40,581 nt of DNA, taken from Haplomitrium mnioides (taxonomy: Eukaryota > Marchantiophyta > Haplomitriopsida > Calobryales). The first letter of the stretch is position 1; each line of letters starts with the position of its first letter. Positions 10,593 through 20,022 of the stretch are shown here, one piece after another. The position numbers and the translations under genes were made by a program. Location of the stretch: contig JBNGIS010008308.1 of the NCBI GenBank assembly GCA_049999725.1, forward strand, positions 1-40,581. The letters run 5' to 3'. The notes beneath the pieces are model-generated. The model made no database searches and was not told where the DNA came from. It saw only the letters and a list, made by a program, of their open reading frames with translations.

Positions 10593-10905
10593 TATCATGT
10601 GTTTCATGTCTCTAAACTAAGCCTTTTGTTCCTAATCCATCTTCTTTTCCAAATCGTGTTCAACTTCCTCCTCCGGCTATTGTTCTTAATGATCATGAAG
10701 AATTTGAGGTGGACCACATTTTTGCAAAAAGAGTTATCAAGCAAAGGTAGCATCTACAAGTTAAATATAATGTTGTGTGGAAAGGCTATCCACTTCATGA
10801 TGCTACTTGGAAATCTTCTTCAAATATTGAGAATGTTTAGGAGGCTTTTCAAATATTTGAAAGTTGCAGCAATAACGAGAACGTCATCAATTAGAAGATG
10901 GGGAT
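10593..10905 (+). pseudogene. Integrase tail and chromodomain of chromovirus C1
   Basis: Reading across frame shifts gives VFHVSKL, then LNDHEEFEVDHIFAKRVIKQ, KYNVVWKGYPLHDATWKSS and EAFQIFES. This is the GPY/F exit and a chromodomain of the same family as the copies at 13719-14040 and 29020-29330. Stops include a TAG after KQR and a TAG after NIENV. The rest of C1 is missing to the left, where element B abuts at 10592. A purine-rich stretch (AGAAGATGGGGATTA, 10894-10908) precedes the LTR. Confidence 0.85.
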
Positions 10906-10908
10906 TAT

Positions 10909-11294
10909 GTAGTAGTATAAACATAGGGTTGTGCTATTTATAAGAAAATAGAGAGGAGTGAAAGAAGTGGTGGAGAGTCTCTTTTAGGGTTGAGATAAGA
11001 TTACTTGTCTTCAAGATCACTTTTAGTAGGGAGTCACTTTTAGGGTTGAAATTAGAAGTGACTTGTAAGTGAAGAAAAATGGATGACACCCTCTTGTCTT
11101 GTATAAATAGAAAAGCTTCTTATTCCCACTCTTCATTCTAGAGTTCCTCTCAATTCGATTTCGCTCTTTGGTTGTTTGGCTTTGGCTAGCACTCCTGGCT
11201 TTGGTTTGCTTATTGGCCTTGAGTTGTGTAACTCTATTAGAGCTATCTTGAAGTGTTCTTTTTTTTTGGAAGTCAGTCTTAGAGCTCTTTTACA
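10909..11294 (+). repeat. 3' LTR of chromovirus C1 (386 bp)
   Basis: It starts TGTAGTAGTATAAACA after the purine-rich tract and ends GAGCTCTTTTACA. It aligns end to end with the LTRs at 12701-13077 (same strand) and 13330-13709, 28623-29011 and 32492-32880 (opposite strand). A TATAAATAG box lies at about 11102-11110. Confidence 0.88.
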
Positions 11295-12700
11295 TTTACT
11301 CTCTTCATTTATTCTCATGTGCTTAGTGTAGTTCTCCTTTATATTGAAGTGAGGACATTCTTGCATGTTCTCATGTAGGTTTGTAGGGCTCTTTGCAACT
11401 TATATTTCCATTGTTGACTTCTATATTTCATTTTCTAGCGCATTCTTGACACTCTATCATTGAGTTTCTGCCTTTGATTTTTGCAAAACGTAAGCATTCA
11501 TCGGCTTCATTCAATCTTTTCATTGATTCCCACTGCTCACCTTGCAAAGAGGACAAAGATTAGTCATGTAGTATGTGCAGCAACTACTGTAGATGGAGTT
11601 GTGATTGTCGTGAGGTTGAATGAGGATCAAAACTGACAAGCATTGGATAGGACTAGCTTGTTGCTCTTTGGTAAGCAAGTAGGGAATAGAGGTAGCCACT
11701 TTTTCTTCCTACTCTTACTAGCTAAAGTAATTTTTTACTATTTTTATTTCCACTAGCCTTGGAGTTGGATTGGAGGTTAGGAACAGTGGTATCTTGCATA
11801 GGGATCCAACCTCCAAATTTGGGTGATTGCAATGAGAGGTAAAACGATGTCTCATGCAGAACAAGGAAAAAAGGTGGGAAAAGGCAAGGGCCAAGTGAGT
11901 AAGAGATTTTGGGGAGAAATTTTGGGGCATGCCCTCCCAAATCTTTTTAGAGTCTAAAGAATACATACAGTTGCCTTAGCAAACCTTTAAGATCTTCCAA
12001 GAAGCATGCCAAAAAAAATCTGAAGTATGCCATGACTAACACATGGCTACTAGCACATCGATTCCCTAAATCTACATCTACACATGGACAAAGCTCATGT
12101 CTGACAATCATGAATGGTGAGAGTCGGTTGCACCTACAGTATTCTTTTGATCATTTACACCCTAAGTAATTGCCATATCCTTCTTCATTGTTTGTTCCTC
12201 TTCACCATTTTTAGGTACCCAATTTTATAAAGGGTAATTGGTTAGAGGAAGAGGAATTGCATGGAAGCAGGGTTTCCATGATTTTTGAAATGAAGAATCT
12301 CAAGATTTGAGAGAAATTATATTTGATAGGATTGATCTTGAAGCGTGAGAACAATGAAATCTCTTCTCCTTCAATATACTCACTCTCTAATAAGATGATG
12401 AGGATTCCGGCCTTTTACACCTATAATGAGCCCCTTATACCCTTATTTTGTTTGTCAAGTTATTGTTTTATCTCCCATAGTTAATGCAAGAGATTAGTTA
12501 GACTATCAAAATGATAAGCTAGGTTGATAGAATGCCCATGTGCACTTCAAGTGCAAAAGTGCACCCATCAATGAATATATGCAAAACAAATATCCATGTA
12601 ACCACCACCTCAAAATTCTATAATCACATGATGAGGATTCAGATCCCTTGCACCCTTAATTTATTTGTGAAGCTACTCTTTAATCTCAAAGAATGCATCA
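11295..12700. other. Unassigned region between two family-C LTRs
   Basis: No supported gene. A degenerate local repeat is present: GATGATGAGGATTC, CACC and TTTATTTTGTT-like words near 12390-12490 recur near 12627-12700. A word ATCAATGAATATATGCAAAACA (12568-12589) recurs in altered form at about 13128-13149, beyond the lone LTR. Short frames here have no recognisable domain. Confidence 0.5.
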
Positions 12701-13077
12701 TGTATTAGTACAAGGATAAGGTTGTGCTATTTATAAGAAAATATAGAGGACTAAAAAAAGTAGTAGATGGTCACTTTTAAGGTTGAGATTAGATTACTTG
12801 CCTTCAAAGTCACTTTTAGAGTTTTAGGGTTGAAATTAGAAGTGATTTGTAAGTGAAATGAGAGGGATGACACCTTCTTCTCTGATATGAGTAGAAGGGT
12901 TTCCTAGCATCATTTCTCATTTTAGAGTTCCTCTCAATTTGGTTTGGCTCTTTGGTTGCTTGGCTTTCGCTAGCACTCTTGGCTTTTGTTGGCTAATTGT
13001 GTTTGAGTGGTATAACTCTATTGGAATTATCTTGAAGTTGTTACTCATTTGAAAGTTGGTCTTTGAGTTTTTTTACA
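12701..13077 (+). repeat. Lone LTR of chromovirus family C (377 bp)
   Basis: It starts TGTATTAGTACAAGG and ends TTTTTTTACA, covering the full family-C LTR without internal sequence on either side. The flanking pentamers (CATCA and TAGGA) do not match, so either the target duplication has decayed or it arose by a rearrangement rather than clean LTR-LTR recombination. Confidence 0.82.
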
Positions 13078-13329
13078 TAGGAGATAAACCAAAAAACGAA
13101 TGTCAAGTTAAACGACACAAGTTTATTCATCAATGAATGTATGTAAAACAGATGTGAACTAAATTGTGGAGAAGTATCTTATAACAGACTTGCTTATAAT
13201 ATGTTGTCAACTTTTGCTATAGTCTTCATCTCCAACGACATTGGAAAAATTGCCCCTCTTGAGTTTTCTGAATGTATAGAGGAAAAAAACCAATGTGATA
13301 ATTTCACATTTGTAAGGTAATTATAATTC

Positions 13330-13709
13330 TGTAAAAGAACTCAAATACCCAATCCAAATAAGTAAGAGCTCATAGTGAGCTCTAATAGAGCTCTTCAACT
13401 AAGTGCCAATAGGGCAAGCAAAAGCCAAGCAACTAAAGAACCCAAGTGATTTGAGAGGAACTCCAAAATGAGGATTAGGGCTATAAAGCTCTTCTATTTA
13501 TACAAGAGAAGAAGGTGTCATCCATCTTTCTTCACTTACAAGCTACTTCTAATTTCAACCCTAGAAATGACCACATACCACTTCACTCAAAGTAACTTCA
13601 AAAGCAAATAACTTAAAACAATTTCAACCCTTAAAGTGTCTTCCTACTACTTCCTTCACTCCTCTCTATTTTTTTCTAAATTACACAACATCATGCTTGT
13701 ACTATTACA
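13330..13709 (-). repeat. 3' LTR of chromovirus C-prime (380 bp)
   Basis: On the plus strand it runs from TGTAAAAGAACTC to TGTACTATTACA, with TG...CA ends. The TTTATA box (minus strand TATAAATAG) falls at about 13496-13504. It lies directly downstream (minus strand) of the C-prime chromodomain. Confidence 0.9.
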
Positions 13710-13718
13710 TAATCCATG

Positions 13719-15235
13719 CATTCTAATCAACGACCTACTCCTCATGACCGGCAATTTCAAATAATTGAATAGCCTCTTGAGCATTCTAAAGGTTTGAACA
13801 CGGCTCTCAAGTAGTATTATGAAGCGGATATCCCTTTCACAAACCTTTATATTGAACTTGATGATGTTGCTCATGCTTGAAGACTCGTTTAGCCATAATA
13901 CAATCCACATTATATTCTTCATGATCATTAATAACTATAAATATAGGAGGAATTTGAACACGGTTAGGAAAAAAAGAAGGACTAGAAATAAAAGGTTTAA
14001 GTTTAGAGATATGGAATATAGGATGAATCTTCATATGGAGAGGAACAAGTGTGTATGCAATGGAAGAAACAACTTAAGAAATTGAGAAAACACCAATCCA
14101 AGCTCGAGATAACTTGCGAACTTAGGTGTCTAAAGACAAAGAAATTTCATGAGTAGAAAGCATAACTTTGTCATATAAAATATAAGAGACATCACAATGA
14201 TGTTTATTGGCATATTTTTTTGTCGATTTTGAGCAATAAGAAGTTTGTTTTCTGCATCTTGCAAAGAAGAAGATAAATAAGACAAAAATGTAGAAAGACT
14301 TGGAAGAAGGAGAAAGCAAACTATCAAGAACAAGAGGATGTTGGCCTAAATTGAGAAGGAAAGTAGAAAATCTAGTACTTGCTTATTTGGAGTTGTTGTA
14401 TGCAAACTCCATAGCCGTTAAAAAACTATCTCAATCCGTGTGATGAACGTTGATAAATGCTCGAAGCATATCCTCCTCAATACAATTCGTGCATTCAGTT
14501 TGCCCATCTTTTTGAGGATGATAAGCCATATACATAAACATCTTGGTACTCAAAAGTATTAACAACTCTTGCCAGAACTTCCTTATAAATCATGGATCTC
14601 TATCATATACTAATACCTTTAGCATTCTATAATAATGAAAAACTGTATCAAAGTAAATCTTTGCCAATTGTGGAGCATCCACTCTATCCACCGTTGGTGC
14701 TAGATGAATCTATTTGCTTAGCTTATCTACAAACACCACAATGGAAATAAACTCACAAGGTGTGGTTGGAAGCAAAGTGACAAGATCTAAACTTACATGT
14801 TGTCAACAAGCAGTAGGAATTGGTAGTGGTTGAAGAAGGCCAAGTAGTTTTTGATTTGAAGTCTTGTTTTGTTGACAACTTTCACAAGAACGAACAAAAC
14901 CACGAACATCTTGAACTAGGTTTGGCTACCATCAAGTGCGTTGAAGTAACTCCATAGTCTTATCTACCCCATGTTTCTGAGAGATTGGAATGTCATGCGC
15001 TTCTTGTGAACAGGCCATTTGAAGCACATCATCTTGTGGAACATATATTTGATGACCTTGATAGAGAATACCATCTTGAATGCAAAATGTATGATACTCA
15101 CTATATTTGACCACCAAATGTGCCCTAAGAAGATTGAAGAAGCAATCTTTGAGTAACTTTTGTTGAAAGCCATCACTGGTTGCTTCATTGACATGTAATA
15201 TACTAACATTTTCAATCTCCAACATATTTAGTCAA
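13719..15235 (-). pseudogene. Integrase and chromodomain of chromovirus C-prime
   Basis: Minus-strand reading gives a zinc-finger region (EAHDIPISQKHGVDKTMELL then SCESCQ, about 15010-14880). A catalytic core follows with LDLVTLLPTTP, YDRDPWFIRKFW and DGQTECTN, so Asp, Asp and Glu are all present. A GPY/F exit (HMKIHPIFHISKLKPF, about 14034-13990) leads to a chromodomain (NDHEEYNVDCIMAKRVFK ... KGYPLHNTT). The second His of the zinc finger is displaced by a QK insertion or substitution. Multiple TGA, TAG and TAA codons break the frame, several at Trp positions. Confidence 0.87.
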
Positions 15236-15239
15236 TGAT

Positions 15240-15763
15240 CTGATCTCCGTGATAATGCATCAAGAATGGTGTTAAACCTTCCCGGCTTGTACTCGAGCTT
15301 GATATCAAAGAGTTGTAGTTGATATTCCCATCGAAAATGATGACTTGTTATATTGTCTCCAAACTTTGGTAGCATAAACCATTGCAAATAACTTGCTATC
15401 CCTTGCAGAATAATTCCTCTCTACTGCATTTAGTCGACATAATATGAAGGTAATCAGATGAAGTCCATCCTCAAACACTCGTTGCAACCCTGCTCTAGTA
15501 CCATAATGAGAGGCATCAAAATCAACTATACAAATTGTCTTTGGGTGATACGGTTGCAGAATTGGACAAGAAGACATTGCATCCTTGAGTTATTGAAATG
15601 CCTCTTGCTCTTTAGTCGTCTATTGAAATTTTGCCTCGCTATCTAGCATATTCATAAGCAATGCAGCAATGAGAGGATAGTAATGGATGAATCTTTGATA
15701 AAAACTTACCAACTTATTGAAAACTTGAACATCCTTTGCATCTTTTGGTATTGACCACTCTGC
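15240..15763 (-). pseudogene. RNase H and RT thumb of chromovirus C-prime
   Basis: Minus strand from the insertion point: AEWSIPKDAKDVQVFNKLVSF (RT connection, about 15763-15700), then CPILQPYHPKTICIVDFDAS (RNase H first Asp, about 15575-15510) and NAVERNYSARDSKLFAMVYATK (about 15430-15360). The Asp and Glu-equivalent motifs are recognisable. The domain is cut at its N-terminal edge by the transposon inserted at 15768. Confidence 0.85.
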
Positions 15764-15767
15764 AATA
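15764..15767. repeat. Left target site duplication of transposon copy 1 (AATA)
   Basis: AATA here matches AATA at 25721-25724 exactly. Removing the insertion and one AATA restores an uninterrupted RT reading across the join (EKIKAI followed by AEWSIPKD), which independently confirms the boundary. Confidence 0.88.
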
Positions 15768-15793
15768 AACAACCGCTACTTTGAACGAGGAAT
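15768..15793 (+). repeat. Left terminal inverted repeat of copy 1
   Basis: It begins AACAACCGCTACTTTGAAC. The same motif opens copy 2 (35298), copy 4 (38305) and, degraded, copy 3 (27742). The shared consensus starts AACAACCACTACTTTGAACC. Confidence 0.85.
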
Positions 15794-16536
15794 CGCTATT
15801 GGGTTTGTGTTTCAATTGGGGTTTACACAAACCAATTTGGAAATTTTAGTATGCTAAACCATGAATTTGACGTTAGTAATGTTTGTTTGCAAAACAAATG
15901 TAATTTTATATATCAAAATGGCTTACTTTGAGTGTACAATGCATTAAAAACAAATCTTCTCATGAGCATTTTTAAAGGTTGTTTAACATTTTGAAAACTA
16001 ACAATGATTGCAAAAAATTGTAAAATTTATAAAAACATTCAAATTTTATCAATTTTTTCTTAACAAGGAAACCTAAAGTGTTGGCGCAAGAGGATTGTTA
16101 AAGCAAAATTAAGAAAAGACTGCTCAAGCCTATATGCGCATGGACAACTCTAAGACCCAAGTATAGACACACATTGTAGGAAAGATCCATGCACACAGGA
16201 AGAACTCCAGCTACTCCGAGGTTGAAAAACTAAAGCCCTTGCACGCATAGACAACTGAAGTGAAAAGAGATTGCTGAATAATCGGAGGCATGGAATGTAG
16301 AAGGCAGTCTAAGAAGAAATAGAAAATGAAAAATGAAAAAGGAAAGTGAACTTTCATGCCAACGTAGACTTCATTGCTAATTTAAATTAAAATCAACACA
16401 TTTGTTCAAAAACCATTTTGCATAGCAAATTGAATCGTGATGAATAGACTGAAAGTGGATTGGGAGTGTAGCAAGATTGAAACTTCAGAAAAATAAATTT
16501 TGTAAAGAAAATACTTTATTATATATAGAGATTACA
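15794..16536. other. Noncoding left flank of copy 1
   Basis: Subterminal sequence between the TIR and the end of the methyltransferase gene, AT-rich and without a supported gene. The part from about 16380 aligns with copy 2 near 35990-36130. It contains scattered GCGCATGGAC-like words (about 16136). Confidence 0.6.
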
Positions 16537-17175
16537 TCACTCTGATAAAACAACTCTATCCTCTTCAAGAGAAATTGCCTTATCTAAATCAGTTGGCTGA
16601 GAAGGTTTGGCATCTACAACCGTAAAAGAGTCCCTCCGAGACTTTCTTATGAGAGAAATGGCAACAAAATCACGAGCAGCACCTACAGTACCAAGAGGAA
16701 CAAGTTCTTTATTGTAGACATACACTATTTTTGATTTAGTCACATCGGATGGCAAAGAAGTAATCGTCAAAACTCTCTGAGAAATGTAGATAGACTAACG
16801 TCTATCATATTCCACAACAATGTAGTTTTGCATCAACTTCAAAGCACAGACAAGGCCTGTGCTGGACCGAGAGCAAAGATCTAAGGTCCAATCTTGCTCT
16901 ATTGATAAATGATGAATAAAAAAATTGTAGAGAGCTTGCGGCTTTTAATAAACATTCACAAGAGCATCATATTTTGGATGTTTTAGTTTTTGCCGATACC
17001 ACGGGACAGCTAAACACACTATGCATAATTTGTCAAAGATGACCACTCGCATTAGTCGATTGCAAATTGAACAGCCTCATGCTCTTCTTTCCCTCATTTT
17101 TCCAGTAGCCCACAACCCAATACTCGTGAGCGTGGGCAATTCTTGGACCACCGGAATGATGAATATTGCCTTTTT
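16537..17175 (-). pseudogene. Last exon: methyltransferase motif I and C-terminus (copy 1)
   Basis: After an acceptor CTACATAG (17176-17183 region) the exon opens with GGPRIAHAHEYWVVGYW (about 17150-17100), resembling the HE.I.V segment of N4/N6 methyltransferases. Further on, a helix preceding motif I (IHHLSIEQDW) leads to LDLCSRSSTGLVCALKLMQN (about 16887-16835) and YIVVEYD (about 16824-16803). Copy 2 has LDLCSGS at the same place, supporting a DxxxGSGTG-type glycine loop with the first Gly mutated to Arg here. ISQRVLTITSLPSDV follows, then an 78-residue tail ending at the TGA beside 16537. One stop (TAG after YDRR) and two frame changes occur. Confidence 0.78.
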
Positions 17176-17273
17176 CTATGTAGAAAAAAACAAACTAATC
17201 ACACACTTGAAACAAAGTGTAGGAAAACAAAGTAAGGTAAACTAGAAAACCAAAAAATCAAAAAAGAACTCAC

Positions 17274-17828
17274 TAGATGTCGTGGTCGATGGCAGAGCAA
17301 GCCTCGTGAAGAGCATCCTTGACGATACCTAATTATTGCAAGCAATGTATTGTAACAAAAGACCAAAAATCCAAAGTGGTGACTGCCGCAAAAGAGGAAA
17401 CCATATTCAAAATGTTGTCTCTAGAAAAAGGTTCAAAATTATCATGCTTGCATTCTTTAAGGTTGTTACCATAAAGAATATCTGCAATAGCTAAAGTGAA
17501 ACATCTAGATTTCACAAATCCTTTCAACTGATGAGTATTGGACTCCCCATAGACTTGGTAATATGCCACGTCAAGTCCATCAACAAAGGATAGTAAATCC
17601 TTGTCTTTGTCTGTCTAGACTCCATCAGTTGGAAGGGCAGCAACATCATTTTGGTGCCTTGGATTTCCACTCTCTAGCTTTTTGGCAATGAAGCAAAAAA
17701 GCATAAGGGTAAGAAACAAGTGTAGGGGTTGGTCTTGATCAAATGGGGCTTTTTCGACCTCCAATCTTTTTCTCCCTTTTGCAGTTGCCGTCAATTTCTT
17801 GGAAAATTGTCGTTTAAATGTTTTGTGC
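17274..17828 (-). pseudogene. Methyltransferase exon with motif IV-like sequence (copy 1)
   Basis: The acceptor is GTGCATAG at 17829-17836 and the donor is GTGAG at 17269-17273. The exon encodes a basic start (KTFKRQFSKKLTATAKGRKR), an acidic stretch with one TAG, and then CFTLAIADILYGNNLKECKH (about 17515-17440). ADILYG sits where beta-class enzymes have the catalytic (D/S/N)PP(Y/W), here Ile-Leu in place of Pro-Pro, which could be decay or an unusual variant. DFWSFVTIHCLQ and GIVKDALHEACSAIDHDI follow and are conserved in copy 2. Confidence 0.68.
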
Positions 17829-17954
17829 CTATGCACACATCAAAAACAAAAAAAAACATTAGAGGAGAAAACAAAAAGCGTTTTTTCGTAGGAGAGAAAA
17901 ACAATTTGAGCAAAGACCATGGTGGTTAAACTAAGATTGACTTTTTACAGTCTA

Positions 17955-18195
17955 TGCTATCATGTATATTGAAGTCCATATGTGCGTGGACTTTGAAGTC
18001 TATGCGCATGTGAACATTTTCTTGAGGTGCTAAGGGACTTCAAGTCCCTATGCGCAAGGACTAGATTGTCAATGCATGCAAGGACTTTGAAGTCCTTGCG
18101 AGCATTGACTTCAAAACCTATGCGTGCTTGGACTTTGAAGTCCAAGCACGCAACGACTTCAAAGTCTATGCGCGCATGGACTTTGACTATAATTG
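17955..18195. repeat. Palindromic ATGCGCGCAT / GGACTTTGAAGTCC minisatellite in an intron (copy 1)
   Basis: About eight degenerate units of roughly 30 bp alternate two palindromes: a GC-rich one (best form TATGCGCGCATGG) and GACTTTGAAGTC. The array sits in the intron between the linker exon and the motif IV exon. Copy 2 has an expanded array in the same intron (37297-37735). Open frames on both strands here are by-products of the palindromic repeat. Confidence 0.85.
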
Positions 18196-18277
18196 AATTT
18201 CATTTTAGCAAAACACATTCCACAATAAGTTCAATGCAACTCTAGAAAAATAAATATTAAATGGAAAAAAAACTTAC

Positions 18278-19145
18278 CAAAAGCTTCTCAAAACTCAAGT
18301 AAAACGCAACCGTCTTTGACTCTTGAGTGTGGAGAGGGTGCTCCTCTCTTACTTCTTCCCAGTTGTTGCAATAAACTTGGCAGTAGAAAGATTTCACCAT
18401 CACTACCAAAACTTTATGTCTCTCTGTCTCGCGAGATATTTTATCCATTGAAAGCTCTTCGGCTTCCACTGATTTCAAAATTGACATTTTTACTTCATCA
18501 AGAAGACCCTGAATGAACCTCCAAGATGTCCACTTCATATCCTCTATTCTGAGTGATCCCTTGGCCCTCGGCTTTTGACCCTTCGCTCTATTCTTCTCCT
18601 ACATAGAAAAAATGCTATGTTATAAATCCTTTAGCTCATACTTCTAAATGCTAGCTAGAACCAATTGTCTTGAGAAGTGATTGTCTTCTCAAGTGTCCAC
18701 TTCGGCTTGATCTCCAAGGTCTCGAACACTAATTCCCACTCTCCACAAACCTCTAATGCCAATATTTGACCTTCTGAATCGAGGTCATCTCCAACATATA
18801 TCTATGGTTATAATTGTCATTAGTTGCAAAAGTACATGCCTCTGTTAGTGTAAGGCCTACATAAACATAGCAATTGCAGAGCAAAAGCACTGGATTCTTT
18901 TCTCCGTATTTGGTGATCAAAAGTTGCCTTGCGGCAACACTATGATTGCCTCCAGCAATCTCGTACCGATACTTGTGAGGGTTCTTTATATTGAATTCTA
19001 ACCTATCTTTCAGCCTGCACTTGGGGTCAACAACAACAATAAAAAAACTGTATGTATATTTGTTTGTGAGCATTCTCTGCGTAGAAGCTCAACAAAGCAT
19101 CATTCAACCATCTAGTTTGGAATAGCCCCCAATTATTCAATGTAC
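18278..19145 (-). pseudogene. ParB/sulfiredoxin-like domain and linker exon(s) (copy 1)
   Basis: The ParB-like part reads VVVDPKCRLKDRLEFNIKNP, KYRYEIAGGNHSVAARQLLI, then LLLCNCYVYVGLTLTEACTF and a DNYNHR segment (about 19040-18770). The GGNHSVAARQ motif corresponds to the GxxRxxAA box of ParB-like nucleases. VYVGLTLTEA matches the following conserved strand and helix. A frameshift near 18760 leads into ELVFETLEIKPKWTLEKTIT and then KGQKPRAKGSLRIEDMKWTS, which is conserved in copy 2 (37806-38304). The donor GTAAGT is at 18272-18277. In bacteria such domains bind DNA or act as CTPase/nuclease modules; here the role is unknown. Confidence 0.72.
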
Positions 19146-19199
19146 GGAAGATTTAAAATTTCCAACCTATTAGTAGTCGTTTCCTCTCAAACTCTGCAT

Positions 19200-19712
19200 T
19201 GTTGGATTGCAGACTCTCTAAATTTTTTTTATCTTCCTTAGATACTATTTGAGGGTCCACCCGCTCACGCTTTTGGAATGTTTGTAGCCCCTTGTGCGAC
19301 TACCTTTTGCTCTTGATGTTGGAGCTCGAACTGGCTCCGGCTCAAATTCCTCCCCTGAGGTACTCGATGTTGAAGACCAAAGGGCAATGGAAGAAGACTT
19401 TGTTGGAGATTGGGAGGGGGCAGACTCCCCCTTAATAGTTGAAGCTGGTATAGGCTTTTTCTTTGTGACAACTTGTTTCTTGTTTTTTGGAGCTTCTACT
19501 AGCTCTACCGCTTTTCTCTTTTTTGTAGTAGATGTTCATGGCGTTGCTATAGATGACATGGTTGCCATGCTAGGATGCGGCATAAGCTGCTAAGTGTGGA
19601 CACTTTTCTTGGGCTTCAGCAATTTGATATTGATGGCCATCTTAATAAAATCTTGCTCGACGTGCTTCGTATTAGGGTAGCCATCCACAAAGTCCGTGAA
19701 GAATTGTGTGAA
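19200..19712 (-). pseudogene. N-terminal Lys/Ser-rich exon of the ParB-methyltransferase gene (copy 1)
   Basis: The acceptor TTTTCCAG ends at 19713. The exon starts FTQFFTDFVDGYPNTKHVEQ, and copy 5 retains the homologous beginning (FRSFFQTLS) at its truncated end. A low-complexity region follows with KKRK and KNKKQVVTKKKP, plausible nuclear localisation signals, then a Ser/Thr/Pro and Glu-rich stretch. A TAG after SVHT, a TGA after SIATP and later stops break the frame. Confidence 0.6.
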
Positions 19713-19812
19713 CTGGAAAACAAAACAAACAAAACATCAAACATGTTAAACAAAAAATGTCAAGATGTTTACAAAGAGTAGAATTGTATTTAGCTTTAAG
19801 TCTAAGAAAAAC

Positions 19813-20022
19813 TTACTCAGAACTTTATGCGCGCATGGATCTGGGAGTCCATGCGCGCATGGATGTGATGAGTCAAAGTGTGCATGGACTTGGGAGTCCA
19901 TGTGCGCATGGAACTGAGGAGTTGAGGTAGGCAAGGACTTGGAAGTCCCTGCGCGCATAGATGTAAGAATCCCTACACGCATAAACATGGGAGTCCATGC
20001 GTGTATAGACCTTGGAGTCAAA
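19813..20022. repeat. Second palindromic minisatellite, first intron of the ParB-methyltransferase gene (copy 1)
   Basis: About eight units of the form (T/C)ATGCGCGCATGG, each spaced by about 25 bp with GACTTGGGAGTCC-like palindromes between them. Copy 5 has the equivalent array at 26860-27085 in the equivalent intron. Confidence 0.82.

Noticed and set aside
13819-14085. Plus-strand open frames across 13819-14085 and 29121-29390
   Set aside because: They are antisense shadows of minus-strand chromovirus chromodomain regions.
15994-16110. Alternative left boundary of copy 1 further inside
   Set aside because: The pol interruption, the AATA duplication and the TIR in three other copies all agree on 15768.
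16537-17175. DIRS-type element, since some DIRS elements carry a Dam-like methyltransferase
   Set aside because: No RT, RNase H or tyrosine recombinase belongs to this element, and the ends are TIRs with a target duplication.
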